Positions 24,503-35,003 of a DNA stretch of 52,943 bases are shown here, piece after piece. Each line of letters starts with the position of its first letter. Positions within the stretch are counted from its first letter, which is position 1. The stretch comes from an uncultured bacterium (GTDB lineage: Bacteria; Desulfobacterota; GWC2-55-46). The notes below the pieces were generated by a model that made no database searches, was not told the origin of the DNA, and saw only the letters and a list, made by a program, of their open reading frames with translations. Where the stretch lies: contig CAJPGC010000017.1 in the NCBI GenBank assembly GCA_905339405.1, positions 1 to 52,943 of the forward strand, in the 5' to 3' direction. A program made the position numbers and the translations under genes.

Positions 24503-25397
24503 TGCGCTTCTCCCCGTAGATTATCATCTCGCGGCCTATGCCGTGCCTGGCCATGAGCTCGTACATCTCCTTCTTGAAGCCCTTGAGCTCGGGCTCGTTC
24601 AACATGAGGTCGAGTCTTTTTCTCCTGGCGTGGCTTGCCCTGCCGAGCTCGTCGTTCCCGACGTAGTCGTCACCCATCAAGAGGAAGAAGTCTATCGGGA
24701 ACATCGAGGTGGCCCCGACGACCTTGAAGCCCGTCTTTTCCAGGAGCGACTTCATGGACTCAAAGCTGAAGTAGTTTATGTGGTGGGGAGGAGCGAGCCA
24801 GTACGGCTTGTAATGGAGCTTCTCCTTCAAGACCTTCTGCACCGGGCTGTAGTCGTTCGGGACCACGCAGCAGATGAGGCTGCCCTCGTCCATGAGAGAG
24901 GAGGCCGCCTTGAGTATCATCGACGGGTCGGGCACGTGCTCGAGTACCTCCGAGAGGTGGACCGCGTCGAAACGCTTCCTCAACGCCGAGGCTAGTCCGC
25001 TGTCGAAAAAGGTGTTCATGACCTCCAGGCCCAGGCCCCTTGCGTGGGCGGCCGCCTTGGAGGAAGGCTCCACTCCGAAACCCTTCCAGCCGCGCTCTGT
25101 GCCCGCCTTGAGGAAGTACCCCGGGCCGCAGCCTATGTCGAGCACCGAGCGCCTTCCGGCGGGAAGCTTCGACTCGAAGAACTCGTACCTGTCGTTATAG
25201 ACCGCGTCCCACCAGGGCAGGTCCTCCACGACGCGCTCGATGAAAAGAGGTTTTTCGTCCGTGTAATACTCGTCCCTGTAGACCTTGTCCAGCTCGCTCT
25301 CTGTAGGGACCGGGTTCAGGTGGATGAAACCGCAGTCCGAGCAGTCCAGGACGCTGAAACCGTTGGCCCTGTCAAGTACGCTTCCGCTGTGCATCAT
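24495..25397 (-). CDS. class I SAM methyltransferase, second copy
   Basis: A 300-aa methyltransferase related to its neighbour. It has SVLDIGCGPGYFLKAG (motif I), FGVEPSSKA, and VHLSEVLEHVPDPSMIL. Of the N-terminal zinc knuckle only the second pair, C19 and C22 in DCSDCGF, is present; the first pair is missing even in the upstream open frame. The frame runs to 25511, but the ATG at 25397 has AGGAG 9 bases upstream and clears the pseG stop. Two successive methyltransferases suggest two methylations on the glycan, or one methyl and one other transfer. Confidence 0.87.
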   Translation of the reverse strand: MMHSGSVLDRANGFSVLDCSDCGFIHLNPVPTESELDKVYRDEYYTDEKPLFIERVVEDLPWWDAVYNDRYEFFESKLPAGRRSVLDIGCGPGYFLKAGTERGWKGFGVEPSSKAAAHARGLGLEVMNTFFDSGLASALRKRFDAVHLSEVLEHVPDPSMILKAASSLMDEGSLICCVVPNDYSPVQKVLKEKLHYKPYWLAPPHHINYFSFESMKSLLEKTGFKVVGATSMFPIDFFLLMGDDYVGNDELGRASHARRKRLDLMLNEPELKGFKKEMYELMARHGIGREMIIYGEKRNG

Positions 25398-25414
25398 TAT
25401 CTTTACTCCTGAAA

Positions 25415-26401
25415 TCAGTTCTGTTGTATGAGTGAGTTGATGAGTGAGGCTATCCTCGAGGCCCCGTCGCCGTCCGTAAGGCCCCTCGCGTTCATTACCA
25501 TTCCCCGCCACAGGGCCGCGTCGTCCCTGAAGAGCTCGGCGGCCTCAGTTATCTTCGATGAGACGACGTCCCTGTAAAACCCGAGGCTTTTGCAGATGCC
25601 CAGGCCCTCAAGAGAGGCGAGGTCTTCGGCGTCGCTCTCGTAGTTGCCTATTAAGACCGACGGGACGCCCATGTACGCGAGCTCGTAGACCGTCGTGCCT
25701 ACGGCAGTGAAAGCTATGTGCGCATCCCTCATGAGGGGCGCCATGTTCTTCACGTTAAAGACGAATTTGAACTTCCCGTTCCCCATCTTCATGAACTCTT
25801 CCATCGTCTCAGTCATTTTGAAGGCCGGACCGACAACCGTCGTGACCTCTATACCCTCGGTATTCCAGAGCGACTTCAAGACGTTTTCGGTGAGGCTGAA
25901 GGGGTCGGACCCGCCCATCGTGACGAGCACCTTGAGCGGGGCCGCGTGCCTTGCGGGCTTCGGGCTTCTCTCTCGCCTGAAGTTCTCCCCGATAATGAGA
26001 TAGTGCCTGCCGTAATGGACTTTCGCGCTCTCCTGGCCCTTGTATACCGGAGACGGCATGACTATAGCGTCCGCCTCCCCGGTCGAGCTGTTGTCGATGA
26101 GGACGACCTTTCTGCCCTCTTCCCTCAAGGCCCTCACCTGGGCGCTGACGTCGCGCTTGGTGTCGATTACCACTACCCCGTTCGTGAGCCTGTCCGCGTG
26201 CCTGCCGGTCATGGGGTAGACGATGTGAAAGAGGGACTCGTCGTTAAGGCGGTCTATGACGGGGCGCTCGTTGTTGACGAGGAAGTGCATCGGCATCCCG
26301 CTGTCAGTCTCGAGCGCGTGAGCTATGTTGATGCACCTCATGACGTGCCCCATGCCTATCGAGCTGCCCCCCTCTGTCCAGAAGGTCACGCCGTTTTGCA
26401 T
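25415..26401 (-). CDS. pseG: PseG/SpsG family nucleotide-sugar hydrolase
   Basis: Related to the UDP-2,4-diacetamido-2,4,6-trideoxy-altropyranose hydrolase that releases UDP before condensation to pseudaminic acid. The 328-aa GT-B fold begins with GSSIGMGHVMRC, where the invariant GMGH motif (about 16-19) holds the catalytic His. VTMGGSDP and FTAVGTTVYELAYMGVPS follow. It overlaps the preceding oxidoreductase gene by 14 bases. With pseB, pseC, pseI and the cytidylyltransferase it completes most of a nonulosonic acid route. Exact stereochemistry of the substrate is uncertain. Confidence 0.87.
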   Translation of the reverse strand: MQNGVTFWTEGGSSIGMGHVMRCINIAHALETDSGMPMHFLVNNERPVIDRLNDESLFHIVYPMTGRHADRLTNGVVVIDTKRDVSAQVRALREEGRKVVLIDNSSTGEADAIVMPSPVYKGQESAKVHYGRHYLIIGENFRRERSPKPARHAAPLKVLVTMGGSDPFSLTENVLKSLWNTEGIEVTTVVGPAFKMTETMEEFMKMGNGKFKFVFNVKNMAPLMRDAHIAFTAVGTTVYELAYMGVPSVLIGNYESDAEDLASLEGLGICKSLGFYRDVVSSKITEAAELFRDDAALWRGMVMNARGLTDGDGASRIASLINSLIQQN

Positions 26402-27399
26402 ATTCTCTCGCGCTCCTCAAGGAGGTTCCTGGAACCCTTTACGTCCATGGCGAGCTTCAAAGTCCTGTGCCCGTCCTTCACGTCGGCTTCGGGTGTGAGC
26501 TTCTTTTCGATGCAGTCGAAAAAGTGCCTCGCCTCGGCTACGTACATGTCGTTCACCTGGAAGGCGACCCTGCCGGAGTACCATTTGCCGAGCTCGGTCG
26601 AATAGGTCTCGACGACGCCGGTGAGGAAATCGGCCCTTATGGTGCCCCTGGAGCCTGCGATGACCATCCTGTGCTGGTTCGCCCTCTGGAGAAAGTCGGT
26701 CTGCCAGTTGACGTATACTCCGCTTTTGAGCCTGAATATGGCCGTTACGAGGTCCTCGACGTCCATTTCCAAATCGCTTACCTTGTCGACGAAGGCGTGG
26801 GTCTCCTCGACCTCGCCGAAAAGCCACCTGATGTTGTCAAGGCCGTGTATGCTCGTAAGGACGACTCCGCCGCCGAGCTTTTTGCGCGCCGCGTACTCTA
26901 TTCTGTAATCAGCGTCCGGGTGCCAGTCGGGAAGGTAGTGGCCGCCGAAGTAGTTGACGTGGTATATCCTGCCGATCACTTCTGATGCCACAAGGCTCTT
27001 GACCTGCTGGAAGACCGGGTGGAACCTGTAGCACATCGCCATCATCGCGACCAGGCCCTTATCGCCGACAGTCCTTTCGAGCTCGCCGATGCCGTCGAGC
27101 GTGCTGGAGAGTGGCTTTTCTATGAGGAGGTGCACGCCGTGACGGGCAAGCTCCAAGGCCATCTCAAGGTGCAGCGAGCTCGGCGTGCAGATGACGGCCG
27201 CCTGGGGGCCCTGCAGGAGCGCGTTCTTGAACTTGGTCGTCAAGACCGGGTTCTGGAGCCCGATGGAAGCCGTCTTTAAAGACTCTTCGCTGGTATCGCA
27301 GAGTATGAAGTTCCTTATGCCAAGAGAAGAGAGATTTTTAATGTGCCTTCTGCCTATGGAGCCGCAGCCTACTACGAGGACCCTTGTTTCCGCTATCAT
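26386..27399 (-). CDS. Gfo/Idh/MocA family oxidoreductase (first of two)
   Basis: NAD(P)-dependent sugar oxidoreductase of about 337 aa. The N-terminal Rossmann domain has VLVVGCGSIGRRHIKNL, and the EKPLSS motif contains the catalytic Lys. The C-terminal alpha/beta domain ends near MDVKGSRNLLEER. The start is the ATG at 27399 with AGGTGG 8 bases upstream; a GTG at 27411 would lie inside that site. It lies between the class III aminotransferase and pseG. Such enzymes often set up a keto group for transamination on UDP-sugars, a plausible job here. Confidence 0.88.
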   Translation of the reverse strand: MIAETRVLVVGCGSIGRRHIKNLSSLGIRNFILCDTSEESLKTASIGLQNPVLTTKFKNALLQGPQAAVICTPSSLHLEMALELARHGVHLLIEKPLSSTLDGIGELERTVGDKGLVAMMAMCYRFHPVFQQVKSLVASEVIGRIYHVNYFGGHYLPDWHPDADYRIEYAARKKLGGGVVLTSIHGLDNIRWLFGEVEETHAFVDKVSDLEMDVEDLVTAIFRLKSGVYVNWQTDFLQRANQHRMVIAGSRGTIRADFLTGVVETYSTELGKWYSGRVAFQVNDMYVAEARHFFDCIEKKLTPEADVKDGHRTLKLAMDVKGSRNLLEERERICKTA

Positions 27400-27418
27400 C
27401 CCGAGTTCCACCTTTCGA

Positions 27419-28747
27419 TTAATTTCTCTGCCTGAAGACGACGCCTACGGGCTCGCCCTCGAGGAAGCTCTGGGGCTCGCCGCTGTCGACGGCCTTTTTC
27501 AGCACGCGAAGGGCTTCGCAGGACGCGTCTATCGTCTTTTTGATGTCCTTTTCGCTGTGCGAGTAGCTGACGAAGACAGGGCCGCCGTAAAGGACGCCGC
27601 GTTTAACGGTCTCCTGGAGGAAGACGCTCTTCAAAAGGAGGTCCTCTTCGCCCGAAGCGTTCTTCGCGCTGATGCCGCCCCTGGGGGGCTTGCCGTATAT
27701 CTTGAAGTCGACGCCGATCGATTCTGCAAAAGAGTTGATGCCGTTGTGCAGCACCTCTCCCATGTCCCAGATGTGCTTTATGACGGGCTTTTCCATGAGC
27801 TCGGTTATAGTGGCCCTCGCTGCCGCGAGCCCTATCGTGTCGCCCGAGTAGGTCATCGAGAAGAAGACCTCGTCAAGCTCCTTCATGAACTCCTTCTTGC
27901 CTACAAGAGCTGATATGGCGAAGCCGTTGGCCATGCCCTTGCCGAAGCAGGCCAGGTCCGGGACGACGCTGTAGTACTTCTGCGCGCCTCCGAGCGAGTA
28001 CCTGAAGCCGGTGACTATCTCGTCGAGGACGAAGAGCGCCCCGTTCTTGTTCGCGACTTCCTTCGCGAGCTGGAGGAAGTTCTTGCCGGTCTTCATGTCG
28101 ATCACGGGGTCGGTGCCCGGCACTTCCATTATTACGCAGCCTATCTTGCCGGGGTTTTCGGCAAAGAGCTTCTCCAGAGTCTCTATCCTGTTGTACTCGA
28201 AGGCGTGCATGTAGTCCTTCAAAGCCGCCGGAATGCCTTTGTTCCTCGGGGTCACGACGGCGTACCAGTCCTGGCAGCCGTGGTAGCCGCAATACGCGAT
28301 ATGGTCCCTGCCGGTCGCGGCCCTGGCGACCTTTACGGCCGCGCTCGTGACGTCCGCGCCGTTCTTGCCGAACCTGGCCATCTCCGCCGAGGGTATTATC
28401 GTTGAAAGGAGCTCCGCGACTTCTACCTCGAGCGGGTGCATGAGGGTGAAGGTGGTCCCTTCCCTCACCTGGCTTATTACCGCCTCGCTTACAGGGGCGT
28501 AGTCGTAGCCGAGGAGGATGGGCCCGAGCGCGAGCGGGTAATCGATGTATTCGTTACCGTCGACGTCCCAGACGTGGGAGCCCTTGCCCTTCTTGAGGTA
28601 CTTGGGCGTAACTCCCTGCACGAACTGGTTAGGGCCCTTGCTGAGGGTCTGCGTGCCCGCGGGTATCCTCGCCACTGCGCGCTCCCAGAGGGCGTCTGAT
28701 GCGGGGAAAAGGCTTGTTTTGTTCTCGTTCTTATGTGCCAGGTTCAT
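27419..28747 (-). CDS. class III PLP aminotransferase (glutamate-1-semialdehyde aminomutase-like)
   Basis: A 442-aa fold-type I PLP enzyme. It has GNEYIDYPLALGPILLGY, FGKNGADVTSAAVKVARAAT, LDEIVTGFR and the Schiff-base Lys in CFGKGMANG. Similarity is to GSA aminomutases, but a heme role is unlikely because no other heme genes are present and the neighbours are sugar genes. Homologues in surface-sugar loci aminate keto sugars or nonulosonic acids. It is 24 bases from the cytidylyltransferase and 19 from the oxidoreductase, which suggests an oxidise-then-transaminate pair. Confidence 0.85.
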   Translation of the reverse strand: MNLAHKNENKTSLFPASDALWERAVARIPAGTQTLSKGPNQFVQGVTPKYLKKGKGSHVWDVDGNEYIDYPLALGPILLGYDYAPVSEAVISQVREGTTFTLMHPLEVEVAELLSTIIPSAEMARFGKNGADVTSAAVKVARAATGRDHIAYCGYHGCQDWYAVVTPRNKGIPAALKDYMHAFEYNRIETLEKLFAENPGKIGCVIMEVPGTDPVIDMKTGKNFLQLAKEVANKNGALFVLDEIVTGFRYSLGGAQKYYSVVPDLACFGKGMANGFAISALVGKKEFMKELDEVFFSMTYSGDTIGLAAARATITELMEKPVIKHIWDMGEVLHNGINSFAESIGVDFKIYGKPPRGGISAKNASGEEDLLLKSVFLQETVKRGVLYGGPVFVSYSHSEKDIKKTIDASCEALRVLKKAVDSGEPQSFLEGEPVGVVFRQRN

Positions 28748-28771
28748 TTTCGGCCACCTTTCGATTTTGTT

Positions 28772-29557
28772 TTAACCGGCTTTCTTGACTATCCTGTCCT
28801 GCCGGAGAGATTTTGCGTATCCTTCGTTGCGCTTCGTGTCGGCGTTCAGCTTGAGCACTTCGGGCTTTCTCCTCAGGAAAGTCAGGACCTCGTCCATGTG
28901 AAAGACCCTGTCCCCCGCGCCTATGCCTTCGTATATCTCGGTCACGAGCTTGAGGTCGCGCTCGTCGTCTACCGTCCAGCGCATCCCGGAGAGGTCAACG
29001 ACGCTCTTTATCTTCTCGAGCCTGAAAATCTGCGTGTTCTTCCAGATATACGGGGTGACGTGCTCGCGCTCGGATGAAAGGGAGGCCTCGGTGTGGGCTT
29101 TTTTTAGGGCTTCGAATGAGAAGACCTCCGCGTCCAACCCGTCCGGAAAGCTCGAATCTACGCTCACGTGGTCAAAGCCGCCCTCATTGAACTTCTCTAT
29201 GGCCCTGTCAACGAGCGCCGGGTCGATTAAAGGACAGTCAGAGGTTATCCTCACGATGGTCTTCGCGCCGAAAGTGCTCGCGGCCTGAAAATACCTGTCG
29301 AGGACGTCGTCGAGGCTGCCCCTTGAGCAGCCTGTCCCGCCGAGCTTGCACCACTCTTCTATGATGTCGTCCTCCGGGCCGGTCGTGGTCGCGACGACTA
29401 TCTCGTCTATCAGGGCCGAGGCCTTGAGCCTGTTTACGACGTGCCACAGCATCGGGCGTCCCGCTATTCCCTTCATGACTTTTCCGGGAAGCCTCGTGGA
29501 GCTCATCCGGGCCTGGACTATGGCGACTACCGGCCTCAACTCTTCCCTCAACCGCAT
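28772..29557 (-). CDS. pseF: PseF/SpsF-type cytidylyltransferase
   Basis: Probable CMP-nonulosonic acid synthetase. The 261-aa GT-A-like fold starts with AIVQARMSSTRLPGKVM, the nucleotide-binding signature of SpsF/PseF. ATTTGPEDD and ITSDCPLIDPALVD, with the metal-binding Asp residues, follow. GSLDDVLDRY is also typical of this family. It would activate the acid made by PseI for use by the Maf glycosyltransferase. A strong GGGAGG site precedes the ATG, and the gene overlaps pseI by 10 bases. Confidence 0.87.
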   Translation of the reverse strand: MRLREELRPVVAIVQARMSSTRLPGKVMKGIAGRPMLWHVVNRLKASALIDEIVVATTTGPEDDIIEEWCKLGGTGCSRGSLDDVLDRYFQAASTFGAKTIVRITSDCPLIDPALVDRAIEKFNEGGFDHVSVDSSFPDGLDAEVFSFEALKKAHTEASLSSEREHVTPYIWKNTQIFRLEKIKSVVDLSGMRWTVDDERDLKLVTEIYEGIGAGDRVFHMDEVLTFLRRKPEVLKLNADTKRNEGYAKSLRQDRIVKKAG

Positions 29558-30591
29558 ATGTCCTCCCTCTGCACCGGCATGTCCTTGACGAGGTTGCGGA
29601 GCGCTGTCTTACCGATTATTCCGCCTAAGTCCCTGGGCTCGAGGCCGTAGGCGTGGCGCACGAGCTTGACCATGTCCGTCGTGATGACCTCTCCCCTGTG
29701 TATGTCGGTCCTGGCGTAGATGGACCTCCTGGCCCCGACCCTTTCGGCCATCTCGCTTTCAGAGGGCCTCTTGACGCCGTCGCCGAGAGCCTTCTCCAGG
29801 TTCCTTATCTCGGAGACCATGTACTTGAACTCCTCGACTTCCATCGCGTACGGGTGGTCGGGCCCCTTAAGTTTTCTGTCGAGGGTTATGTGCTTTTCGA
29901 TTACCGATGCGCCGAGTGCTATTGCCGCGGTCGCGACCGTGTTGCCCGGCGTATGGTCGGAGAAACCGACCGGGCAGCCGAACTCCCTTTGAAGCGACGT
30001 CATCGCCATGATGTTCATGTCCTCATACTTCGGCGGATAGAGCGACGCGCAGTGCAGGAGTGCCACCTCGTAGTTCTTCTCTTCCAGGATGACCTCTACC
30101 GCGCGTCTTACCTCTTCGAGATAGGCTGCCCCGGTCGAGAGTATTACCGGCTTGCCGTAGGAAGCCACGAGCTTGAGGAGCGGCTCGTTCGTAAGCTCGC
30201 CAGAGGCGAGCTTGAAGGCAGGGACGCCCAGCTCGTGCAAAAGCTCTGCCCTGCCCTCGTCGAACGGGGCCGAAAGAAAGGTGATGCCGACTGTGGAGCA
30301 ATAATTGAAGAGAAGCTCGTGCCATTCCTCGGGCACTGTGAGCCGTTCGATTATGGGGTAGGCGGGGTGCGCGATCCATTTGCCGTCGACGTCAGGCTTC
30401 AAAGGGTTAAGGAGCCCCTCGGCGGTGAACGACTGTAGCTTTACGGCGTCAGCGCCAGCGTATTTGGCTGCCCGGATGAGCTCTTTGGCCTTCTCGATGT
30501 CAGAGTCGTGGTTCGAGCCTATCTCCGCTATGACGTACGCCGGATACCCGGTGCCGACCGCCTTACCAGCTATCTTTATCGTGCTCCTCAT
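29548..30591 (-). CDS. pseI: NeuB/PseI family nonulosonic acid synthase
   Basis: Condenses a 6-carbon 2,4-diacetamido or N-acyl sugar with phosphoenolpyruvate to a 9-carbon acid. The 347-aa protein has the NeuB barrel (VIAEIGSNHDSDIEKAKELI; DAVKLQSF; KLASGELTN; GFSDHTPGN; ASVIEKHITLDR) and a C-terminal SAF domain at about 285-345. The family separates into NeuB, LegI and PseI forms that I cannot resolve reliably by eye; PseI is favoured by the presence of pseB and pseC. It is followed without a gap by the cytidylyltransferase. Confidence 0.92.
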   Translation of the reverse strand: MRSTIKIAGKAVGTGYPAYVIAEIGSNHDSDIEKAKELIRAAKYAGADAVKLQSFTAEGLLNPLKPDVDGKWIAHPAYPIIERLTVPEEWHELLFNYCSTVGITFLSAPFDEGRAELLHELGVPAFKLASGELTNEPLLKLVASYGKPVILSTGAAYLEEVRRAVEVILEEKNYEVALLHCASLYPPKYEDMNIMAMTSLQREFGCPVGFSDHTPGNTVATAAIALGASVIEKHITLDRKLKGPDHPYAMEVEEFKYMVSEIRNLEKALGDGVKRPSESEMAERVGARRSIYARTDIHRGEVITTDMVKLVRHAYGLEPRDLGGIIGKTALRNLVKDMPVQREDICG

Positions 30592-30592
30592 C

Positions 30593-31651
30593 TCATCTGC
30601 TCCTTATCTTAAGTCTTGATTCGAGTGGAAGGTAGACTCTTTCCCGCCGCCTGTCTGATTCGTGTATAGCGAGGGCCGCTTCGAGCGCTGCCAGGGCGTC
30701 CCTCGGCCCGTTCCTGCTCCCGGCACTGCCTTCGACCGCGTCCAGAAGGTTCGTCAAAGCTCCTGTCCAGATGTTGCCGTTTTCATATTCCGGGAACTCG
30801 ACCATATAGAGTTCCTTGAAGCCCGTGTAGTGTCTGCTCGGCGAAGGCCTGTAATATTCGAGCAGGCCGTTGTTGCCTATCCTTATCCTGCCGTGGCTGC
30901 CGATTATGTCGAACTCGAAGAAAAAATAACCCTTTGATTCCGCGAAAACTGCGCCGTGCGCCCCGTTTTTGAATTTTATGAAAGCCCGTCCGCCCCTGTC
31001 GTCGGCCACGTCCCAGGGAAGAGATCCGGTCGAATCTTCAAGAGTCCCCTCTATCCATTCGATATCTCCTGCAAGCCACCTGAGGACGTCGAAGGCGTGC
31101 GTGCCGGTGTGGATGAAGCTTCCGCTGAAGTGGCTCGTTATCGACTGGAGAGAGCCTATGCCGCCGTCATCTATTATCTCTTTTGCCTTTGCGTACTCGC
31201 CGCTCCATCTCCTCATGTGTGAGACGATCATCTGCGCGCCGGTCGACTCAGCCACTTCTATTATCGCCCTGCCCTCTTCCAGGGAGGTGGCAAGGGCCTT
31301 TTCGCACCAGATGCCCTTCGCGCCGGCCCTGGTGGCATCCTTCACCATCTCGGACCGCTCCGGCGCATAAGCGCATATGCTGACGATTTGAGGCGCCTCC
31401 TGCGAGAGCATCTCCCTGTAATCGAGGTACAGTCTTTCGACCACGTACCTCTTGCCGAACTCACGGAGCCTTGCCGGGTCGCTATCAGAGGCCGCCGTGA
31501 CCTCAACCCTTCCCATCCTTGCAAGCTCCATGTAAGCCCCCATGTGGGTGCAGGGCTTTTTCTCGAGAGGGTCGTCCTCGAGCATCCAGGCGACCCTGCC
31601 GCAGCCTATCAGCGCGGCCCTGTATGGCGAACTAGGCCGCTTCAGGGCCAT
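30593..31651 (-). CDS. Gfo/Idh/MocA family oxidoreductase (second)
   Basis: A 352-aa NAD(P)-dependent oxidoreductase. The Rossmann start is AALIGCGRVAWML, and the catalytic motif CEKALATS replaces the usual EKP. The C-terminal region has HTGTHAFDVLRWLAGD. The two copies in the island are diverged, so they probably act on different substrates. It overlaps the zinc-ribbon gene by 20 bases and ends 2 bases before pseI begins. The start has no good ribosome binding site, so translational coupling to the zinc-ribbon gene is likely. Confidence 0.88.
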   Translation of the reverse strand: MALKRPSSPYRAALIGCGRVAWMLEDDPLEKKPCTHMGAYMELARMGRVEVTAASDSDPARLREFGKRYVVERLYLDYREMLSQEAPQIVSICAYAPERSEMVKDATRAGAKGIWCEKALATSLEEGRAIIEVAESTGAQMIVSHMRRWSGEYAKAKEIIDDGGIGSLQSITSHFSGSFIHTGTHAFDVLRWLAGDIEWIEGTLEDSTGSLPWDVADDRGGRAFIKFKNGAHGAVFAESKGYFFFEFDIIGSHGRIRIGNNGLLEYYRPSPSRHYTGFKELYMVEFPEYENGNIWTGALTNLLDAVEGSAGSRNGPRDALAALEAALAIHESDRRRERVYLPLESRLKIRSR

Positions 31652-31814
31652 CGAAGAAACCGTCGGAGAGGTCCGGGGCGAGGACCTTGTCGTTCTTTTC
31701 GACCAGAGCCCCTTCGCACTGGGGGCATACGAGGTCCTTGCCCATCCTGTACATGTGGCTTACTCCCCAGCCCCAGAACTCGCTGGCGCATCTTCTGCAT
31801 ACGAACTTGGGCAT
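31632..31814 (-). CDS. small zinc-ribbon protein
   Basis: A 60-aa protein with two CxxC pairs, C6/C9 and C30/C33, spaced as a rubredoxin-like or ribbon-type zinc site, and an acidic C-terminal tail. It has Trp residues between the knuckles (FWGWG). It lies between pseC and the second oxidoreductase and overlaps the latter by 20 bases. It may be a subunit, metallochaperone or regulator for a sugar-synthesis enzyme. I do not recognise a named family. Confidence 0.72.
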   Translation of the reverse strand: MPKFVCRRCASEFWGWGVSHMYRMGKDLVCPQCEGALVEKNDKVLAPDLSDGFFDGPEAA

Positions 31815-31835
31815 AATCTGACTCCTTTCTTTAGT

Positions 31836-34128
<2,293 letters not shown>

Positions 34129-34256
34129 TTACGGTAAGTTACAAAAATGAGGTGCCTGCGGGCGAGCTTTTTTGGCACTCTTTTGCTCTGGCAAGTCAAT
34201 ATAATGACTCGCCTGGCGTGTCAGAAAATTTTTCCAGGGGTGGGGTGGACTTTTTT

Positions 34257-34284
34257 GCCGGGGGCCCCGAAGGGCCCCTCCGGC
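34257..34284 (-). terminator. GC-rich hairpin behind fliW
   Basis: Stem GCCGG...CCGGC encloses GGGCCC pairs and a CGAA loop (TTCG on the minus strand). It starts 1 base behind the fliW stop. On the minus strand an A-run, not a T-run, follows, so it may protect the 3' end more than terminate. Confidence 0.6.
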
Positions 34285-34285
34285 C

Positions 34286-34738
34286 TTACATCTTGATGGA
34301 AAAGTGGGAAGGACAGTCCTCCCTGTCGAGGACGCACTGAATGGCTTTCATGTTGTCGGCGTTGAAGACGACCGGCCCCTTGAGGTTCAGGCTCAGTTCC
34401 TTTGTCTCCTGCGAGACGCAGACCATGACGAGCGTTATGAGGCTCTGGGGGTCGGTGACGCCGAGGCCGTCCGCGTCCGCCTTTCTCAAGGGTACGACGT
34501 ACCCGGGCTTGAACTGGTTCGGGTCGGTGAGAAGGAATGCCACCGCCGGGTCGTCAACGGCCTGGAGCCACCTGAAGACGCCGTCCGTGTCGTGGTCGAT
34601 GAGTATGAACCTCCTGAGCCTCTCGAAACCCGGAACTCCCTGCACGAAGTTGATGATCCTGTCCTCGGCCACGGATATGTCGCCAAAACGGCTGGTCTTG
34701 AAGCTTACTTCCGGCATTGCTTTTTCAGCTGCGTTCAT
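34286..34738 (-). CDS. fliW: flagellar assembly factor FliW
   Basis: Binds flagellin and also antagonises CsrA, so that flagellin synthesis matches export. The 150-aa beta-barrel protein shows the family pattern: TSRFGDISVAEDRIINFVQGVPGFE, then FRWLQAVDDPAVAFLLTDP and LNLKGPVVFNADNMKAIQCVL. The ATG overlaps the csrA stop (ATGA), the classic csrA-fliW order. A GC-rich hairpin follows. Confidence 0.97.
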   Translation of the reverse strand: MNAAEKAMPEVSFKTSRFGDISVAEDRIINFVQGVPGFERLRRFILIDHDTDGVFRWLQAVDDPAVAFLLTDPNQFKPGYVVPLRKADADGLGVTDPQSLITLVMVCVSQETKELSLNLKGPVVFNADNMKAIQCVLDREDCPSHFSIKM

Positions 34739-34962
34739 TTTTTCCTGAACCCTTTCAGTGTGTCGGCTATCTGGCTCGGCAGTCCGGCGGCCCTTATGTT
34801 CTCGTCCTGTATCCGGAGGTAGACCTCTTCCCTGTGTACCGGACAGGCATGAGGGGCCTGGATGCCTAGCTTCACCTGGTTGTCCTTCACCTCGACGATG
34901 ACGACCTTGACGTCCTCGCCTATCCTTATGCCTTCGCCTGACTTCCTTGTCAAAACAAGCAT
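34735..34962 (-). CDS. csrA: carbon storage regulator CsrA
   Basis: RNA-binding dimer that represses translation at GGA motifs. The 75-aa sequence starts MLVLTRKSGEGIRIG and keeps Arg44 in PVHREEVY, a key RNA-contact residue. The C-terminal extension (about residues 56-75) is the feature linked to FliW binding in other bacteria. It follows flgL by 41 bases and overlaps fliW. The likely target here is the flagellin leader at 16204-16238. Confidence 0.98.
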   Translation of the reverse strand: MLVLTRKSGEGIRIGEDVKVVIVEVKDNQVKLGIQAPHACPVHREEVYLRIQDENIRAAGLPSQIADTLKGFRKK

Positions 34963-35003
34963 TTTTTTGCCCTCCCTGGCAAAACGTTGAATATTTTTAA
35001 GCT

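Noticed and set aside
27419-28747. Heme biosynthesis gene hemL
   Set aside because: The enzyme family fits, but the gene is inside a sugar operon with no other heme genes, so a sugar aminotransferase is more likely.
34173-34187. Plus-strand TGGCAC...TTGCT, sigma-54-like
   Set aside because: Only 9 bases lie between GG and GC instead of 10, and no plus-strand gene follows.
34963-35003. Search for a separate promoter before csrA
   Set aside because: The 41-base gap shows only an AT-rich stretch and no sigma-54 or sigma-28 match; csrA is probably read through from flgL.
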